Counted from the first letter of the stretch, positions 1 through 9,890 are shown. The stretch: 10,756 nt of DNA from Temnopleurus reevesii (GCA_036244855.1 BQKZ01006798.1:9358-20113); one strand, 5' to 3'. The notes: generated from the sequence alone by a model not told the origin. Numbers and translations: made by a program.

Positions 1-83
1 AAATAATAAATAACAATAATAATAATAGTAATAATAATATTTAATACTATTAATAATAATAATAATGATAATAATAATAATAG
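1..83. repeat. AAT/ATT microsatellite (partial at window edge)
   Basis: A nearly continuous run of AAT units with interruptions (AAC, AGT, ATG and a short ATTTAATACT insert) reaches to base 83. It is an imperfect trinucleotide microsatellite and probably extends left of the window. Confidence 0.9.
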
Positions 84-180
84 ATGCCATTTACATGTAT
101 ATCGCGAACCTATCCACTCTGTAGAGTGTTCAAGGTACTTTGCATCATTATTACCCAGACTTTAGCCCAGCGCATATAGA

Positions 181-482
181 GGGGATTAGAGTGAGGAGCA
201 GGTGGGGAGATAATTTAGAAAAGAGAGGTGTCAGACAGAAAGAGAGAGAGAAAGAGGGAGAGGAGGACAAATAAATAAAGTGAGAGAGGGAGAGAGGGGA
301 TGGTGAAAGTTTAAAAGGACAGACAGGATAAAAAGCCAATACAGAAAATAGAGCAAATATTCAAAAGAAGAAAATAGAAACAAAGAAAAAGAAAGACATG
401 TAACGTAGAAGAGCAAAAGGTAAAGGAGGTGGAGAGCGATCTGGGATGGATGTGGGGATAGAGAGCGAGAGAGAGAGTGGGC
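181..482. repeat. Purine-rich (GA)n low-complexity tract
   Basis: About 300 bases in which A and G greatly predominate on the plus strand, with GAGAGAGA, GGGAGAGG and AAAGAAAGA words. The open frames on the minus strand here are Ser/Leu/Pro-rich products of this composition, not genes. Confidence 0.85.
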
Positions 483-1400
483 ATGAAAAAATGAGAGATT
501 ACTACATACAGGTAAGTTGATTATCAGGGATAGCTTGACCTATAATCTAATTATTTTCAATAACGTTCGGAGCAAATGAGTATAATTGCTTGGAAGGTCT
601 GACTTCTAATCTATAGAATTAGGGACCAAAGAGCAAAGAGTTGTTCATGCATCATTCTCTTACTCATTCAAGTAAAGTAAATATTCAAAGCAATCCTAAT
701 AACTATCGTAATTATAAAAACATGCATTGTCTTTAAAAAATTAAAAAATTTTCACAACTAATGACATGAATAAATGTGAAACCTCCATAACAAACTAGTG
801 TGGTGTAGCAATAATTCTCACGACAAGTACATGTACTGCACGCTGTGGTCATATTAGGCCAATTTCCTGCATTTCATAACACTACAATGCATTATCTGAT
901 CTAGGAAGAGCTTTCATACAGTACTGCTATTTGCAGGTGTATCCATAATGCACTGTTAACATTGCATCTATGCAGGTTCTTGTATTATAAATAAGCGTTT
1001 TCAGACCCACATACATTTGCTCAATACATCACTGCATAAGGGCCTATGTCTTTTCGAATTTGGGGGAATATTTTTTTTCAGAATTTCTCTCCATTCATGT
1101 ATCTTGGTTTCCTTTTCTTCTCCAAAATCTAGCAGATTTTATGAGGAAAATCCTTTAAATCCTTAAATTTACTCATAATATCCTTTAAATACAGACTTTG
1201 TTTTCTTACCCTTTCAGGACAGACCTTCACTACTATTTCCAATCAAGCTGCCTTACAATGCGCCAGGCGACAGGTACATGCCAGAGAACATTCACAGCAG
1301 GGATACACATTATCTTACATTAGATGTAAAGTTCACACAGCAATACGCTGCCCTTTTCTTATTCAATCGAGAAGCCAATTTAACCCGACTGAAAATTTAA
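446..1400 (+). other. Possible small two-exon gene nested antisense in the HEATR5 intron
   Basis: The plus strand has a perfect donor, CAG then GTAAGT (exon end 511), preceded by an open frame from an ATG at 446. A good acceptor, TTCTTACCCTTTCAG, places the next exon start at 1218. Joining 446..511 to 1218..1400 keeps the frame (phase 0) and gives 82 codons ending in TAA at 1398-1400. Exon 1 would read MDVGIESERESGHEKMRDYY plus IQ; exon 2 starts DRPSLLFPIKLPYNAPGDRY. There is no recognised domain or signal peptide. Exon 1 lies in GA-rich low-complexity DNA, and open frames of this size are common in the window by chance. The case rests only on the two splice sites and matching phase. A non-coding transcript or coincidence is equally possible. 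Confidence 0.14.
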
Positions 1401-2866
1401 TCATGGCATGTTTGGGCTTGATGCGTTGAGCACTGCTGTCATTTGAAATGAAAGTCAGACCAATTATAGAGTCTGAGGATTTAATTTCGCCACACATGGA
1501 TGACAAAAGAAAATAAGTCTTAATCTCAAAATATATTTGACTAGTCCTTGATTTTGAGTGTGATTTATTTTCCTCAGTTCTTCAAACATACATGTAAGCC
1601 TACATTTTAGGGTATGATCCAACAATCATATCAGAGGAGTGGCTTGAATATGTAAAACGTATTTTCAAATTTATATATACATGTATATCAAAATCATAAA
1701 CATGAAGTTCTTTCCTGTTTTGACAGTGTCTTTGCATTGTACTTAAGGGTGGACATTGTTTTGCAATGCCAGGACTGCGAATTTTAAGTCTAAAGAACTT
1801 AAGTTTTTTGTAGGCAATAATTCAGGCACATTCACTATTCCTTTTCATATGAATTCAAGATCGAGAGTGAAATAATAGTACCTGTAAATTCTCAAAGTCC
1901 AGTGCTTGACATTTTTTTACACAGCGGAGAGATTTATCTATTCAAGAGTGTATGAAAGGTGTTCAAATATTGCAATGGCATTCACATGCCAGCTGTCTTA
2001 TATCTCATATAGGGTCTTGTGTAATCTTGTGTACATGAATGTAATATATGTTGGAAGTAGAATATTGTTTGAATGGAACCGACTCCCTTTACAGTCACAC
2101 ATTCATGAAGGTTTTTATAACCGATATGAACAGTTAAACAATGAGCAATTTCAAAGTTCTTTTCTCCCATCCATCGCATAGGCCAACATCTGAAAAAGCT
2201 AGGACAAGCTGTACGAATCTAATGAAAATTTTGCCATATTAGAAAAGGACCGGGAGGGATGTGGACCTTGCTCATCATGGTCGAAAGAGATGTCAGTGAA
2301 TTTATCCCATGATTGCTTTGATGATTTATGACTAAATATGATCTTGGATTACTGGATTAAAGATAACATTAACGGAAATGATTGCTTACATCTGTAGATA
2401 TTGAAATATTGTGGTTCCTTGGATTAGTAAATGGTTTTCAACCCAGCTTTAGCCGGGTGTCTTATTGTTTTATTCCTTCCTACCCTTGCTCGCTCCGTGC
2501 CTCATTCACCGTGTCCCTTCACCTACCCACCTTCATCACTCCCTCCCCAACTAATTCTCTCTGTCTCAAGATTTCTCCAACACAACTCTATGGCACTGGT
2601 TAAGAATTACCCTTAGCTTACCCATTTCATTAACCTGTTCATGTATCAAAGACACAACAATGTTTTTTAAATGTTACATGAATAGACGCAGGTTGAGTTT
2701 TGTTTGGCTTCCTTGCAATGAAATCTTCCCCCACCTGTGAATTCACATCCTGATACACTAAACCTTTCACCTAGTTTTGCCAAAAATGGAAAGTCCCCAA
2801 ACAAACAAAATCTTTGTCTAGATGAACACATTGCCAAATTAAGCAACAGTGCACTGTGTGTATTGT
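483..2866. other. AT-rich intronic sequence, no confident feature
   Basis: Apart from the weak nested-gene candidate ending at 1400, I see no gene, RNA or clear transposon here. TACATGTA occurs at 828, 1589 and 1678, the last within a 14-bp palindrome ATATACATGTATAT. TCCTTTAAAT occurs twice about 30 bases apart near 1150 and 1181. Open frames at 1906..2181 and around 2382..2616 have no recognisable protein character, and the second pair lies in a C/T-rich stretch. Confidence 0.6.
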
Positions 2867-2885
2867 AAAAAAAAAAAAAAAAAAA
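2867..2885. repeat. A19 homopolymer
   Basis: Nineteen consecutive A residues on the plus strand, following TATTGT. It could be a retroposition tail or simple slippage; no retroposed sequence is recognisable upstream. Confidence 0.95.
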
Positions 2886-2918
2886 GTCTGTGCAAATATG
2901 GAAAAGTAGGTTGATGTT

Positions 2919-2941
2919 TATATATATATATATATATATAT
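2919..2941. repeat. (TA)n dinucleotide repeat
   Basis: Alternating TA for 23 bases, directly followed by the 18-bp palindrome at 2943..2960. Confidence 0.95.
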
Positions 2942-2942
2942 G

Positions 2943-2960
2943 TAGCCTACATGTAGGCTA
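2943..2960. repeat. Perfect 18-bp palindrome TAGCCTACATGTAGGCTA
   Basis: The sequence equals its own reverse complement and is centred on ACATGT. It abuts the (TA)n run, and another TACATGTA follows at 2963. Together they form a locus able to extrude a cruciform. Confidence 0.9.
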
Positions 2961-2970
2961 GGTACATGTA

Positions 2971-3303
2971 TTTCATTATATCTTTTTATTTTCAGTCAAT
3001 TGACAACAATAAAAAAAACTTCACAGTGAACATCACGAATCTGTTTGTTTAACACAACAGTATGCTCTAACATAATCTGTTGTTTTCACTTTTTCATCAA
3101 TGACCTATCTCTTTAGCACATCCTAGATGTAAACATTTAATGTTTCAGAATTGAGTCAAGGTTTGACATAATTTATTCATGATTCCTTGTTAATAACATT
3201 AACAAACACAAGGAGTTTCTTGAAAACCAGTATTTAAAATTCTTTAGTAGCACGTACATACTTTCAGATGATATCCTGATTTGATTTTAGACATATGGCC
3301 TTG
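2971..3303. other. AT-rich intronic sequence, nothing recognised
   Basis: No coding frame, repeat family or structured RNA stands out between the palindrome cluster and the X-box-like sites. Confidence 0.6.
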
Positions 3304-3336
3304 GTTTCCATAGCAACCTTTGGTGACCATGGTTAC
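3304..3336. promoter_or_regulatory. Tandem RFX X-box-like sites
   Basis: Site 1 (3304-3317) is GTTTCCATAGCAAC, which fits the ciliary X-box consensus RYYNYYATRRNRAC at every position. Site 2 (3323-3336) is GTGACCATGGTTAC, which fits the vertebrate-style GTNRCC-AT-RGYAAC half-sites with one mismatch. Starts are 19 bases apart, so both lie on nearly the same face of the helix. RFX factors bind such imperfect palindromes and drive ciliary genes. Here the sites would be intronic to HEATR5, or upstream of an unseen gene. Confidence 0.4.
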
Positions 3337-3625
3337 TCATGATGGGAAACAAGCTTGTAGATCAAACGTTATGAAATTTAGAACGGAGAGGAGTTGTGAA
3401 TTCTCCTGCCAAGCGTACGGCTAGGATCATAGGCAAACTTATACCGAGATTCAGGTGAATAACACCATACTCATTAGTAGGCAGTATATATTCCATCGTC
3501 ACACTGTAGTATGCGTAAATGTACAGTAAGGGACAATCAAAAGCAGCAGTGGGATGTATTCAAAGCAGGTGCATGAATAGGTGTGCACTGACCAGTAACA
3601 GATGGAGAAATAGGTCACACTCTTC
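3337..3625. other. Intronic unique sequence, nothing assigned
   Basis: Slightly GC-richer around 3380..3480, with a short minus-strand open frame that has no splice context I trust. No feature assigned. Confidence 0.5.
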
Positions 3626-3860
3626 CATCTCCCCATCATCTCCCATGGGCAAACTGAGATGCATTTCCAACATCCCAATCCCTCTCTGTCTCTTTCCCTC
3701 AATATTCCTTTCAATATATTTTCCCCATATCTCTCTCGCACTCTCTCTCTCTCTGCCTGTACATGCATGTCTACCCTTCTAAGCATATTTTGATCTCTCT
3801 CTCTCTCTCTCCCTATCTTCCTCTCTCTGTATAATTCTATCTGTTTTCCCACATTCTATC
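3626..3860. repeat. Pyrimidine-rich (CT)n low-complexity tract
   Basis: CTCTCTCTCT runs at about 3735..3755 and 3795..3812 sit within a wider C/T-rich stretch. ORFs on both strands here, such as the Arg/Glu-rich minus-strand frame, are translations of the simple sequence. Confidence 0.85.
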
Positions 3861-4614
3861 TGTCGTTTCACTGTCTACTTCCTCATCCTTACTATCAAGA
3901 TGTAGAATTTCCCACCATACTCACTGATTATTAATCTAAAAAATATTTAACATTAAAAATATAATTGTTCAATTGAATAAATACTAATGTCTTCATGTCC
4001 ACCAATTTAAATTTTTACTCCGTTCAATATGTCACAGAAATAGCCAACATCTACTGTACCTGTATTAAACTGTTCTATGACAATCTAACAAATAATACTC
4101 CTATCACAACATGTGGGCTTCCATTTGTGATATTATTCTAGGGTGCAATTTTAAAGTAAATAAAATGATATCATGTTTGTTTTGCTTGTAGATTTCACTT
4201 CCCATGTAGCCACTGTCAAATGATTCAGCACACAGTTCGTACACGTACATGTACATGTAAATACAGGAAATGGCATTCTTACATGTGCTGATTCCAAGAT
4301 AAAGGCCTACATCGATGTTTCGTATCATTGTCAGACCATTGTAGAGAAATAAGAAGAGCTTTATTCTGCAACTCATGGGGGAAAATATAATTTTATCGCA
4401 TAAATTGGGAACATTGAAAACCAATAAGTAAAATTGCTATGTTGGAGACAAATGGTCGATTGTATCAATATACTAAATCCACAGTTAGGGTTTAGTTTCT
4501 TTCTGTCTTTTTTTTTTTCTTTGGGGGAGGGAGGTTGGATGAAAGCATATTTTATCTTCAAGTCCTGCCCACTACTGGAAAATGAACAGCACATGAAAAG
4601 AACAGCAAGACTTC
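3861..4614. other. AT-rich intronic sequence, no gene seen
   Basis: No confident coding, RNA or repeat feature. Two overlapping TACATGTA words sit at 4246..4259, and a T-rich run at about 4508..4520 precedes GGGGGAGGGAGG. Confidence 0.6.
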
Positions 4615-4809
4615 AGAGACGTCAATGTTTCAGAATATGAGGACAAAAATTGAAATGTGAAAGCTTAACAGCTGAACCAAATTTTCACTCCTTCAGAGAG
4701 AGTATAACAGTCACAGACACGTTCTCTGTTAAGAAAATATTAGATCCAGCTGTTTAGTGTTCTATTTTAATTTCTATCCTCATACATATTCTGGAAAGTT
4801 GGCATCTCT
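4615..4809. mobile_element. Foldback MITE-like element, copy A (about 195 bp)
   Basis: The left arm (4615..4643, ending ATGAGGA) and right arm (from about 4776, TCCTCATACATATTCTGG through GCATCTCT at 4802-4809) form a long imperfect inverted repeat with a 3-base indel. A related copy is at 9317..9446. Shared blocks include ATGAGGA..ATGTGA on the left and AAAATATT..GCTGTTT..TTTCTATCCTCAT..CATATT..GGCATCTCT on the right. This suggests a non-autonomous DNA transposon with no coding capacity. Exact ends, target duplications and superfamily are undetermined. Confidence 0.6.
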
Positions 4810-4902
4810 TTGACAGTCTAGACTGAAGTGGGGTAGCAGACTACTATAGAGTGCAAATCAATGATAAGTTTGAAAGTACTTCCTTCTGATGCTGTTAATG
4901 GA

Positions 4903-4956
4903 TGGCTTTTACGCCTTTAAATGGCCATATCCATGGTCATTAAAGAGTCAAAGCCA
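4903..4956. repeat. Imperfect inverted repeat (hairpin)
   Basis: Arms 4903..4923 (TGGCTTTT...TTTAAATG) and 4938..4956 (CATTAAAG...AAAGCCA) pair over most positions around a 14-base loop. It lies just right of MITE copy A and may be a separate small foldback or an unannotated repeat edge. Confidence 0.55.
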
Positions 4957-5428
4957 CCTTGCATGTTTTTGATGACCATATCAACTCCATCTTAGAAAAA
5001 GAATATTGTTCCCCCATAGTTCTTTTGGAGGTTACTTCAGAAAATGTCACAAAGGGTAATGTCAGATAAAAAGGATATTCACCTTTAATGTTTATTTCAG
5101 TTTATTGGCTAAGGAGTTTGAACAAATTTACAACATTTCATCTTGCTCAGCTCAAAACCTTCAAAATATGACATTATCAGTTTACATTATTATAGACACA
5201 TTTCTCATGCACATTGTAGTATTCTAGTTCATGCTGAATATTTTTAATATTTGGGAAAATAAGATGAAGGCCAGGGATGATGTATGCATTTCAGCATGAG
5301 ATTGAGAAATGCATAACCATTATCATACCCAAGGGTAATACATTAAGTACTTGAACTCTGTACTAGTTATGCTCTGCCTTGGCGCTACATTACTGCACTA
5401 TCATCATTTTTGTAACATTCAACCATCT
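4957..5428. other. AT-rich intronic sequence with a short perfect inverted repeat
   Basis: TATGCATTTC (5283-5292) and GAAATGCATA (5306-5315) are exact reverse complements around a 13-base loop. Otherwise no gene or known element is recognised. Confidence 0.55.
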
Positions 5429-5640
5429 CAGCAATCTCTTTTCTCCATCTCCTCTCTCTTTCTTTGTAATTCATTTTGTCTATCCTGTCTATCTCACATC
5501 TCTATAATTTTATTCCCATGAGTTCTTCCTTCCCTCATTCATGTAGGCCTTCTACTAGATTATCTCTAGCTTGCATTCACACCGATCTTCAATTTCTTCG
5601 CATATTTCATCCCTCCCGCCTCTACTTCTTTACATAAATT
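5429..5640. repeat. Pyrimidine-rich low-complexity stretch
   Basis: C/T-rich sequence with CTCTCTCTTTCTTT and similar words. The plus-strand frame beginning at 5571 is Ser/Leu-rich and reflects this composition. Confidence 0.65.
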
Positions 5641-6885
5641 TCCTCCATATATTTTGTCACATTAAAGCTCCCTCTAAACCCAGACGGACCAAAGTGCTCT
5701 CCGTCCTGCCATATTTGAGAGCGATATCAAATGTCTGCGAGTGCATAGAAATTCATATCTACCAGTAGCTGTGATTTCTATTATTCCCCATCCCATGGAG
5801 ATGTGTTTGACTAGTAAAATGAGTCATCATGCCAGGCAACACAGCACAAGTTCAATTTACAGAGGAAGAGGTAAATTTAGTAGGGAGATTTGGATACAGA
5901 AAGATAAATCTAATTCATCTAACTGAATGCATAATTGAGACTACTCTATTGATGACTCTACACTACAGGTTGAGTCAACCCACAAAATCATTTGAATTTT
6001 AATCATCTAGAGTAGCATCTTATTTACCAATGGATGGCAGTAAATAGATTCACTTCAACGCAGTCGTCAGACATCTGACCTTTTCAAGATATTCATCTAT
6101 GCGGCATTTTAAGACCAAGATCAAATATAGATGAAAACTGAAAATACATCCTTGCTGCTGTAACATGTAGTTTTACTCAAAGTAGTCTACATGTAATTAA
6201 AGTAAATGCAAACATCTAGAGTGGAAGGATCACTATCATACAAATAAGTGATTATAAATGCAATGCTTCTTATATTTACACTACAATTAGTCTAAAAAAA
6301 AATTGAAAAATAAATAAATAATAATTTCACAACTGAAAAAGCTAAATTGTTCGCAGGGTTTTTACTTTTACGAATTTCACAACCATGATTTCCCTAGAAT
6401 TTGCACTCATTATCATGCCCATAGAATTGCATACAATAATCTTTAAAAACATGAAAATAACATCTCGCTAATGTGAAAAGGTCTGAAATTTCAATCCATT
6501 TGTTTAATTATTGACTTTTTCAGTATACATGTTACTTATTTTTATTATCCTTCCCTTTTTCCATTTCCCCTTGAATCTTTTGGAATAAAGGATAACCAAA
6601 GAACAAATCACATCCTAGGATTTACAGAAGTATATTAATAGGAATGAATTTCTTGGAGCCTAGCATCTTTCATGGGCCTCTTATCGATTAAATCAGGACA
6701 AGATGATTATTTCCCTTCTTGAAGATTTGAAGACAGGGCATTGAGCATTGCTTTCTTCTTTGATATCTACTGTAGATTTGCTATCTACTAAAGATGTGAA
6801 AATTCATTCCTGAAATTTGTGCAATGTATGATATTTAATCCCCTTCACAATAAAAAAAATCACAATATATTTTCAGCAATGACAA
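5641..6885. other. AT-rich intronic sequence, no confident feature
   Basis: A small GC-richer patch near 5665..5740 carries the inverted arms GACGGA (5683-5688) and TCCGTC (5700-5705). The open frames at 5571..5926 do not resemble proteins. Toward 6890 the sequence is A/T-rich with short A runs. No RNA gene or repeat family recognised. Confidence 0.55.
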
Positions 6886-7132
6886 CAGGGTGCTACAAGA
6901 ATTTTTTTCACCAGTTGCCCAGTCGGGCAACCAAGTTTTCAAATCACTTGCCCGAACAAATTCTCATTTGCCCCAAATTGATGGCCTAAGCCAATTTGTA
7001 TATATGTAGATGAAAACTAGAAAAAGCTGCTAATGTACTTGCCCTTTCTGGCAAGTGACAATTTTATTTACTTGCTTGACAGCTTCATTTTGTTGCCTGA
7101 GGCATGCGGGCAAGTGGGTTTGTAGCGCCCTG
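6886..7132. mobile_element. hAT-like non-autonomous DNA transposon (247 bp)
   Basis: The left end CAGGGTGCTACAA (6886-6898) and right end TTGTAGCGCCCTG (7120-7132) are terminal inverted repeats matching at 12 of 13 positions. They begin CAGGG, as many animal hAT elements do. The interior repeats CTTGCCC/GGGCAAG words and has hairpins TTGCCC-AGTC-GGGCAA (6915-6930) and ACTTGCC-CTTTCT-GGCAAGT (7037-7056). There is no transposase frame. Flanks AATGACAA and GACGATGG do not form a clear 8-bp duplication (only GACAA/GACGA are similar), so the target-site test for hAT fails or has decayed. Confidence 0.7.
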
Positions 7133-7765
<633 letters not shown>

Positions 7766-8095
7766 AAGAAAAAAAGGAAACAGAGTAAAAGAAAAAAGGA
7801 TAGAAGTGGGAAAGAGTCAGGGTAGTAAAAAGAGGTAAGGAGGGATGGGAAATGAAGAAAACAGATGAGAAATCAATTCTAAAATTAAATGAAGTATTTG
7901 TAATATGTCACTGATTCTCATCCCAAATGTATGGAAACACAGCCTCAACTGTGTGAGAGTATGCCTCAGCTGTAATGTGTGTCCTACTGAGAGACAGAAA
8001 GACATGAGTGAAGAAGAGCAAGGGTCTTTCTGGCACGTAAGGCTCATACATCTATACGGCAAACCAAAACATTGACTACAATTCAACTTCAAGTA
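7766..8095. other. Purine-rich low-complexity sequence, then a possible 3' UTR
   Basis: 7766..7860 continues the A/G-rich tract that forms the pyrimidine run on the minus strand. 7861..8095 is unique sequence that would be the 3' UTR and downstream flank if the terminal exon at 8096..8200 is real. A minus-strand frame spans 7817..8092 but lacks recognisable features. No canonical minus-strand AATAAA is visible. Confidence 0.45.
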
Positions 8096-8200
8096 TCAAA
8101 AGACATGCATGGGGCTGGATGGAGTGAAGATCATTTTCATAAACTCTTTGCTATCACCAAGCTGACGAGATGGGGCTACATCAAAATCAATGAGAGGGAT
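8096..8200 (-). CDS. Probable terminal coding exon of an unidentified upstream gene
   Basis: On the minus strand a textbook acceptor (a T/C-rich stretch ending TTTTTACCAG, AG at 8202-8201) is followed by one open frame of 34 codons closed by TGA at 8098-8096. The other two frames meet stops within 10 codons. The peptide starts IPLIDFDVAPSRQLGDSKEF and ends MKMIFTPSSPMHVF, with balanced, protein-like composition and about 43% GC against a poorer background. I do not recognise the family. No AATAAA is visible on the minus strand between here and the HEATR5 exon, so the poly(A) signal would have to be a variant, which weakens the call. No donor inside the exon has the phase needed to join the HEATR5 leader frame, so a fusion with HEATR5 is not supported. 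The preceding exons would lie at higher coordinates, possibly outside the window. It could still be a chance frame after a chance acceptor. Confidence 0.45.
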   Translation of the reverse strand: MPLIDFDVAPSRQLGDSKEFMKMIFTPSSPMHVF

Positions 8201-8220
8201 CTGGTAAAAAGGTAAAAAAT

Positions 8221-9316
8221 GAATTGTTTTATAATTCTTTTATTTCTATGTTTTAACATGTCTGGTTGACCGAACAATGGGAACTTCTCTACAAAAACAT
8301 ACATGTACATGTAAAATGTACTGTATAGCATGACGTGTGTCACATAAAAAGCCTTCTCCTGCAGGAGGTAGGTCTTTTTTTCTTATTCCGTTTTGATGTT
8401 TGCACATGCCCTAATAAATTCTACATAATTACATTGCATGTGCATGCAGGTAAATGTTCTAGAAAGATTGAAGCCGATGGTGCACAAAAGACATTTTTAC
8501 AAGCAATGAACTATGTACTGAGAGGCACCAAAAATATATGGCATTAATTCGAAAATACTGCAACTTTTAACATCTAAAATATGTTACAGTAAGTTTATCA
8601 TGTAATAACCAGTAAATATCATTCGCATACAAAATAAAGTACAGAATAATGAAGTAGCCATGTTATTTACCAGTATGAACACTACATGACAATAGTAAAA
8701 AGAAATGCTATATTTTCAATTTTTGGTGTATCATTTTAAAGGAGAAATTAAAGGAAGATTTGTGTAATCCTGAGAAAAAAATAAAAATAAATGACATCCT
8801 ACAGATACATATAGATGTAGAACTGAAAAGTAATCACTTTATAAAGTCATATTGAATCTTTATTGCAAAATAATGTCATCTACAGTCCTACTCCTTTTCA
8901 ATGCATTACCAACATGTATTCATGTATCACATGACAAATGATTAAATTCAATTCATATACAGTGCATGGGTGGGCCAAGTATGAAATTAACAGTGAGATT
9001 GAATTCTTTTGATCCATCAATCATTCTTTGAAAATAAATTAAGTGAATAACAATTTGGATATGACTATATAATGCATTCAAGGAGTGCACTATCTCTCAA
9101 AATCGAGACACTGTGACTATCTGACATATACAAAAGGAAATAATAAGTCTTTCGCACAGCCATTATGTGTGTGATGAAATCATGTCAAAACAATCGCACA
9201 TCAAACAGAACAATCAGTCGTTTACAATATATCTTGAAGTAAAAGTGAATTGGAGAACTCTGATTTTTGTTATGATTCTTTTTTTTTCTTCAGTTAATCA
9301 TATAGCTAAAATATTT
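8221..9316. other. AT-rich non-coding sequence, no confident feature
   Basis: Overlapping TACATGTA words occur at 8300..8313, in the palindromic stretch ACATACATGTACATGT. The 70-codon plus-strand frame at 8335 and others look like chance. No RNA or known repeat recognised. Confidence 0.6.
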
Positions 9317-9446
9317 GAGAACTTTCCTTTATATAAATGAGGATAGAAACTGTAATGTGAGTTTGAAAAAAATATTTAGTTTTGCTGTTTCATGAATTAT
9401 ATTTTTATTTCTATCCTCATGCATATTACAGAAGCTCGGCATCTCT
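9317..9446. mobile_element. Foldback MITE-like element, copy B (about 130 bp)
   Basis: The inner inverted arms are ATGAGGATAG (9337-9346) and CTATCCTCAT (9411-9420), an exact 10-bp match, extending outward imperfectly to GAGAACTTTCC on the left and AGAAGCTCGGCATCTCT on the right. It has the same orientation and block order as copy A (4615..4809) but a central part about 60 bases shorter. The minus-strand frame 9329..9586 runs through it and is not a gene. Confidence 0.6.
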
Positions 9447-9720
9447 GCATCTACATGTATAGCAATGACTGAGCAAATTTGAGAGTTCTTATTATAGTAA
9501 AAGTGAGATAACATATTGAATACCAGAAATTCATAAAAGCATGAATATGAGATGAATAAGATACATGTATCGGTGATGAGAGTCAAATGGCTTGTTCATT
9601 TATTCATACTTTGTTTTACATTGTTATCTCCCTCAATGACTGAAACACTGTTTTCCTGGAAGGCCTTACATATGTTGTAAAAGGAGACTTGCAGGTAGAG
9701 TATCTAAGGTGTGCAAAGAC
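9447..9720. other. Non-coding sequence between MITE copy B and the GC-richer island
   Basis: TACATGTA occurs at 9452 and 9562. No gene or repeat is assigned. Confidence 0.6.
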
Positions 9721-9890
9721 AAGCACCGCTCACCTCTTGCCTACGAGCAAACTAAATGTCATGGGAGATGCACCATAATGGAACAGCGAGATGGAGAAAA
9801 GACTGAAACGAGAGAAAAAGCTCTCATCATTGCAGCAATGGATTCTGGTCAGCCAGCGGCAATTTGTGGCTCACAACGGGGCTTTCCATG
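9721..9890. promoter_or_regulatory. GC-richer island, candidate promoter or first-exon region
   Basis: By hand count about 49% of bases in 9721..9900 are G or C, against roughly 36% around it. It lies about 2 kb upstream of the HEATR5 start exon on the transcribed side. No TATA box or other clear core promoter motif is visible. A 60-codon plus-strand ORF covers it (9709..9891), but its composition is not convincing as protein. A promoter-proximal leader region is the simplest reading. Confidence 0.3.
9734..9802 (-). other. Candidate small exon, possibly a HEATR5 5' leader exon
   Basis: On the minus strand a pyrimidine-rich acceptor (TTTCTCTCGTTTCAG, AG at 9804-9803) and a donor (AAGAG then GTGAGC, GT at 9733-9732) bracket 69 bases. 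The surrounding 9721..9890 is about 49% GC, clearly above the window. If spliced to 7662, the frame matching HEATR5 stays open through the whole candidate exon and contains an ATG nine codons before the junction, in poor context (C at -3). A more upstream ATG opens only a five-codon uORF. Alternatively the exon has no acceptor and is a first exon starting around 9880. A difficulty is that the probable terminal exon at 8096..8200 would then sit inside the HEATR5 5' intron on the same strand. This is inference from splice signals only. Confidence 0.28.

Noticed and set aside
151..416. Ser/Leu/Phe-rich minus-strand ORFs resembling membrane proteins
   Set aside because: They come from the GA-rich simple repeat; hydrophobic-looking output is a by-product of CT-rich codons.
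1210..1218. Minus-strand donor AAAGG/GTAAGA complementary to the plus-strand acceptor near 1210
   Set aside because: All three minus-strand frames entering this donor stop within about ten codons, so no coding exon is supported.
3499..3852. 117-codon minus-strand ORF, Arg/Glu-rich, and its plus-strand counterpart
   Set aside because: Both are translations of the (CT)n/(GA)n low-complexity tract.
5645..5735. Minus-strand acceptor-like CTCGCAG followed by about 25 open codons
   Set aside because: Does not match the next HEATR5 segment, no donor follows before the stop, and the short GACGGA/TCCGTC arms suggest a repeat fragment instead.
8335..8547. Plus-strand 70-codon ORF with internal CAG/GTAAAT donor-like site
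   Set aside because: No recognisable sequence character and no matching acceptor or downstream exon in frame.
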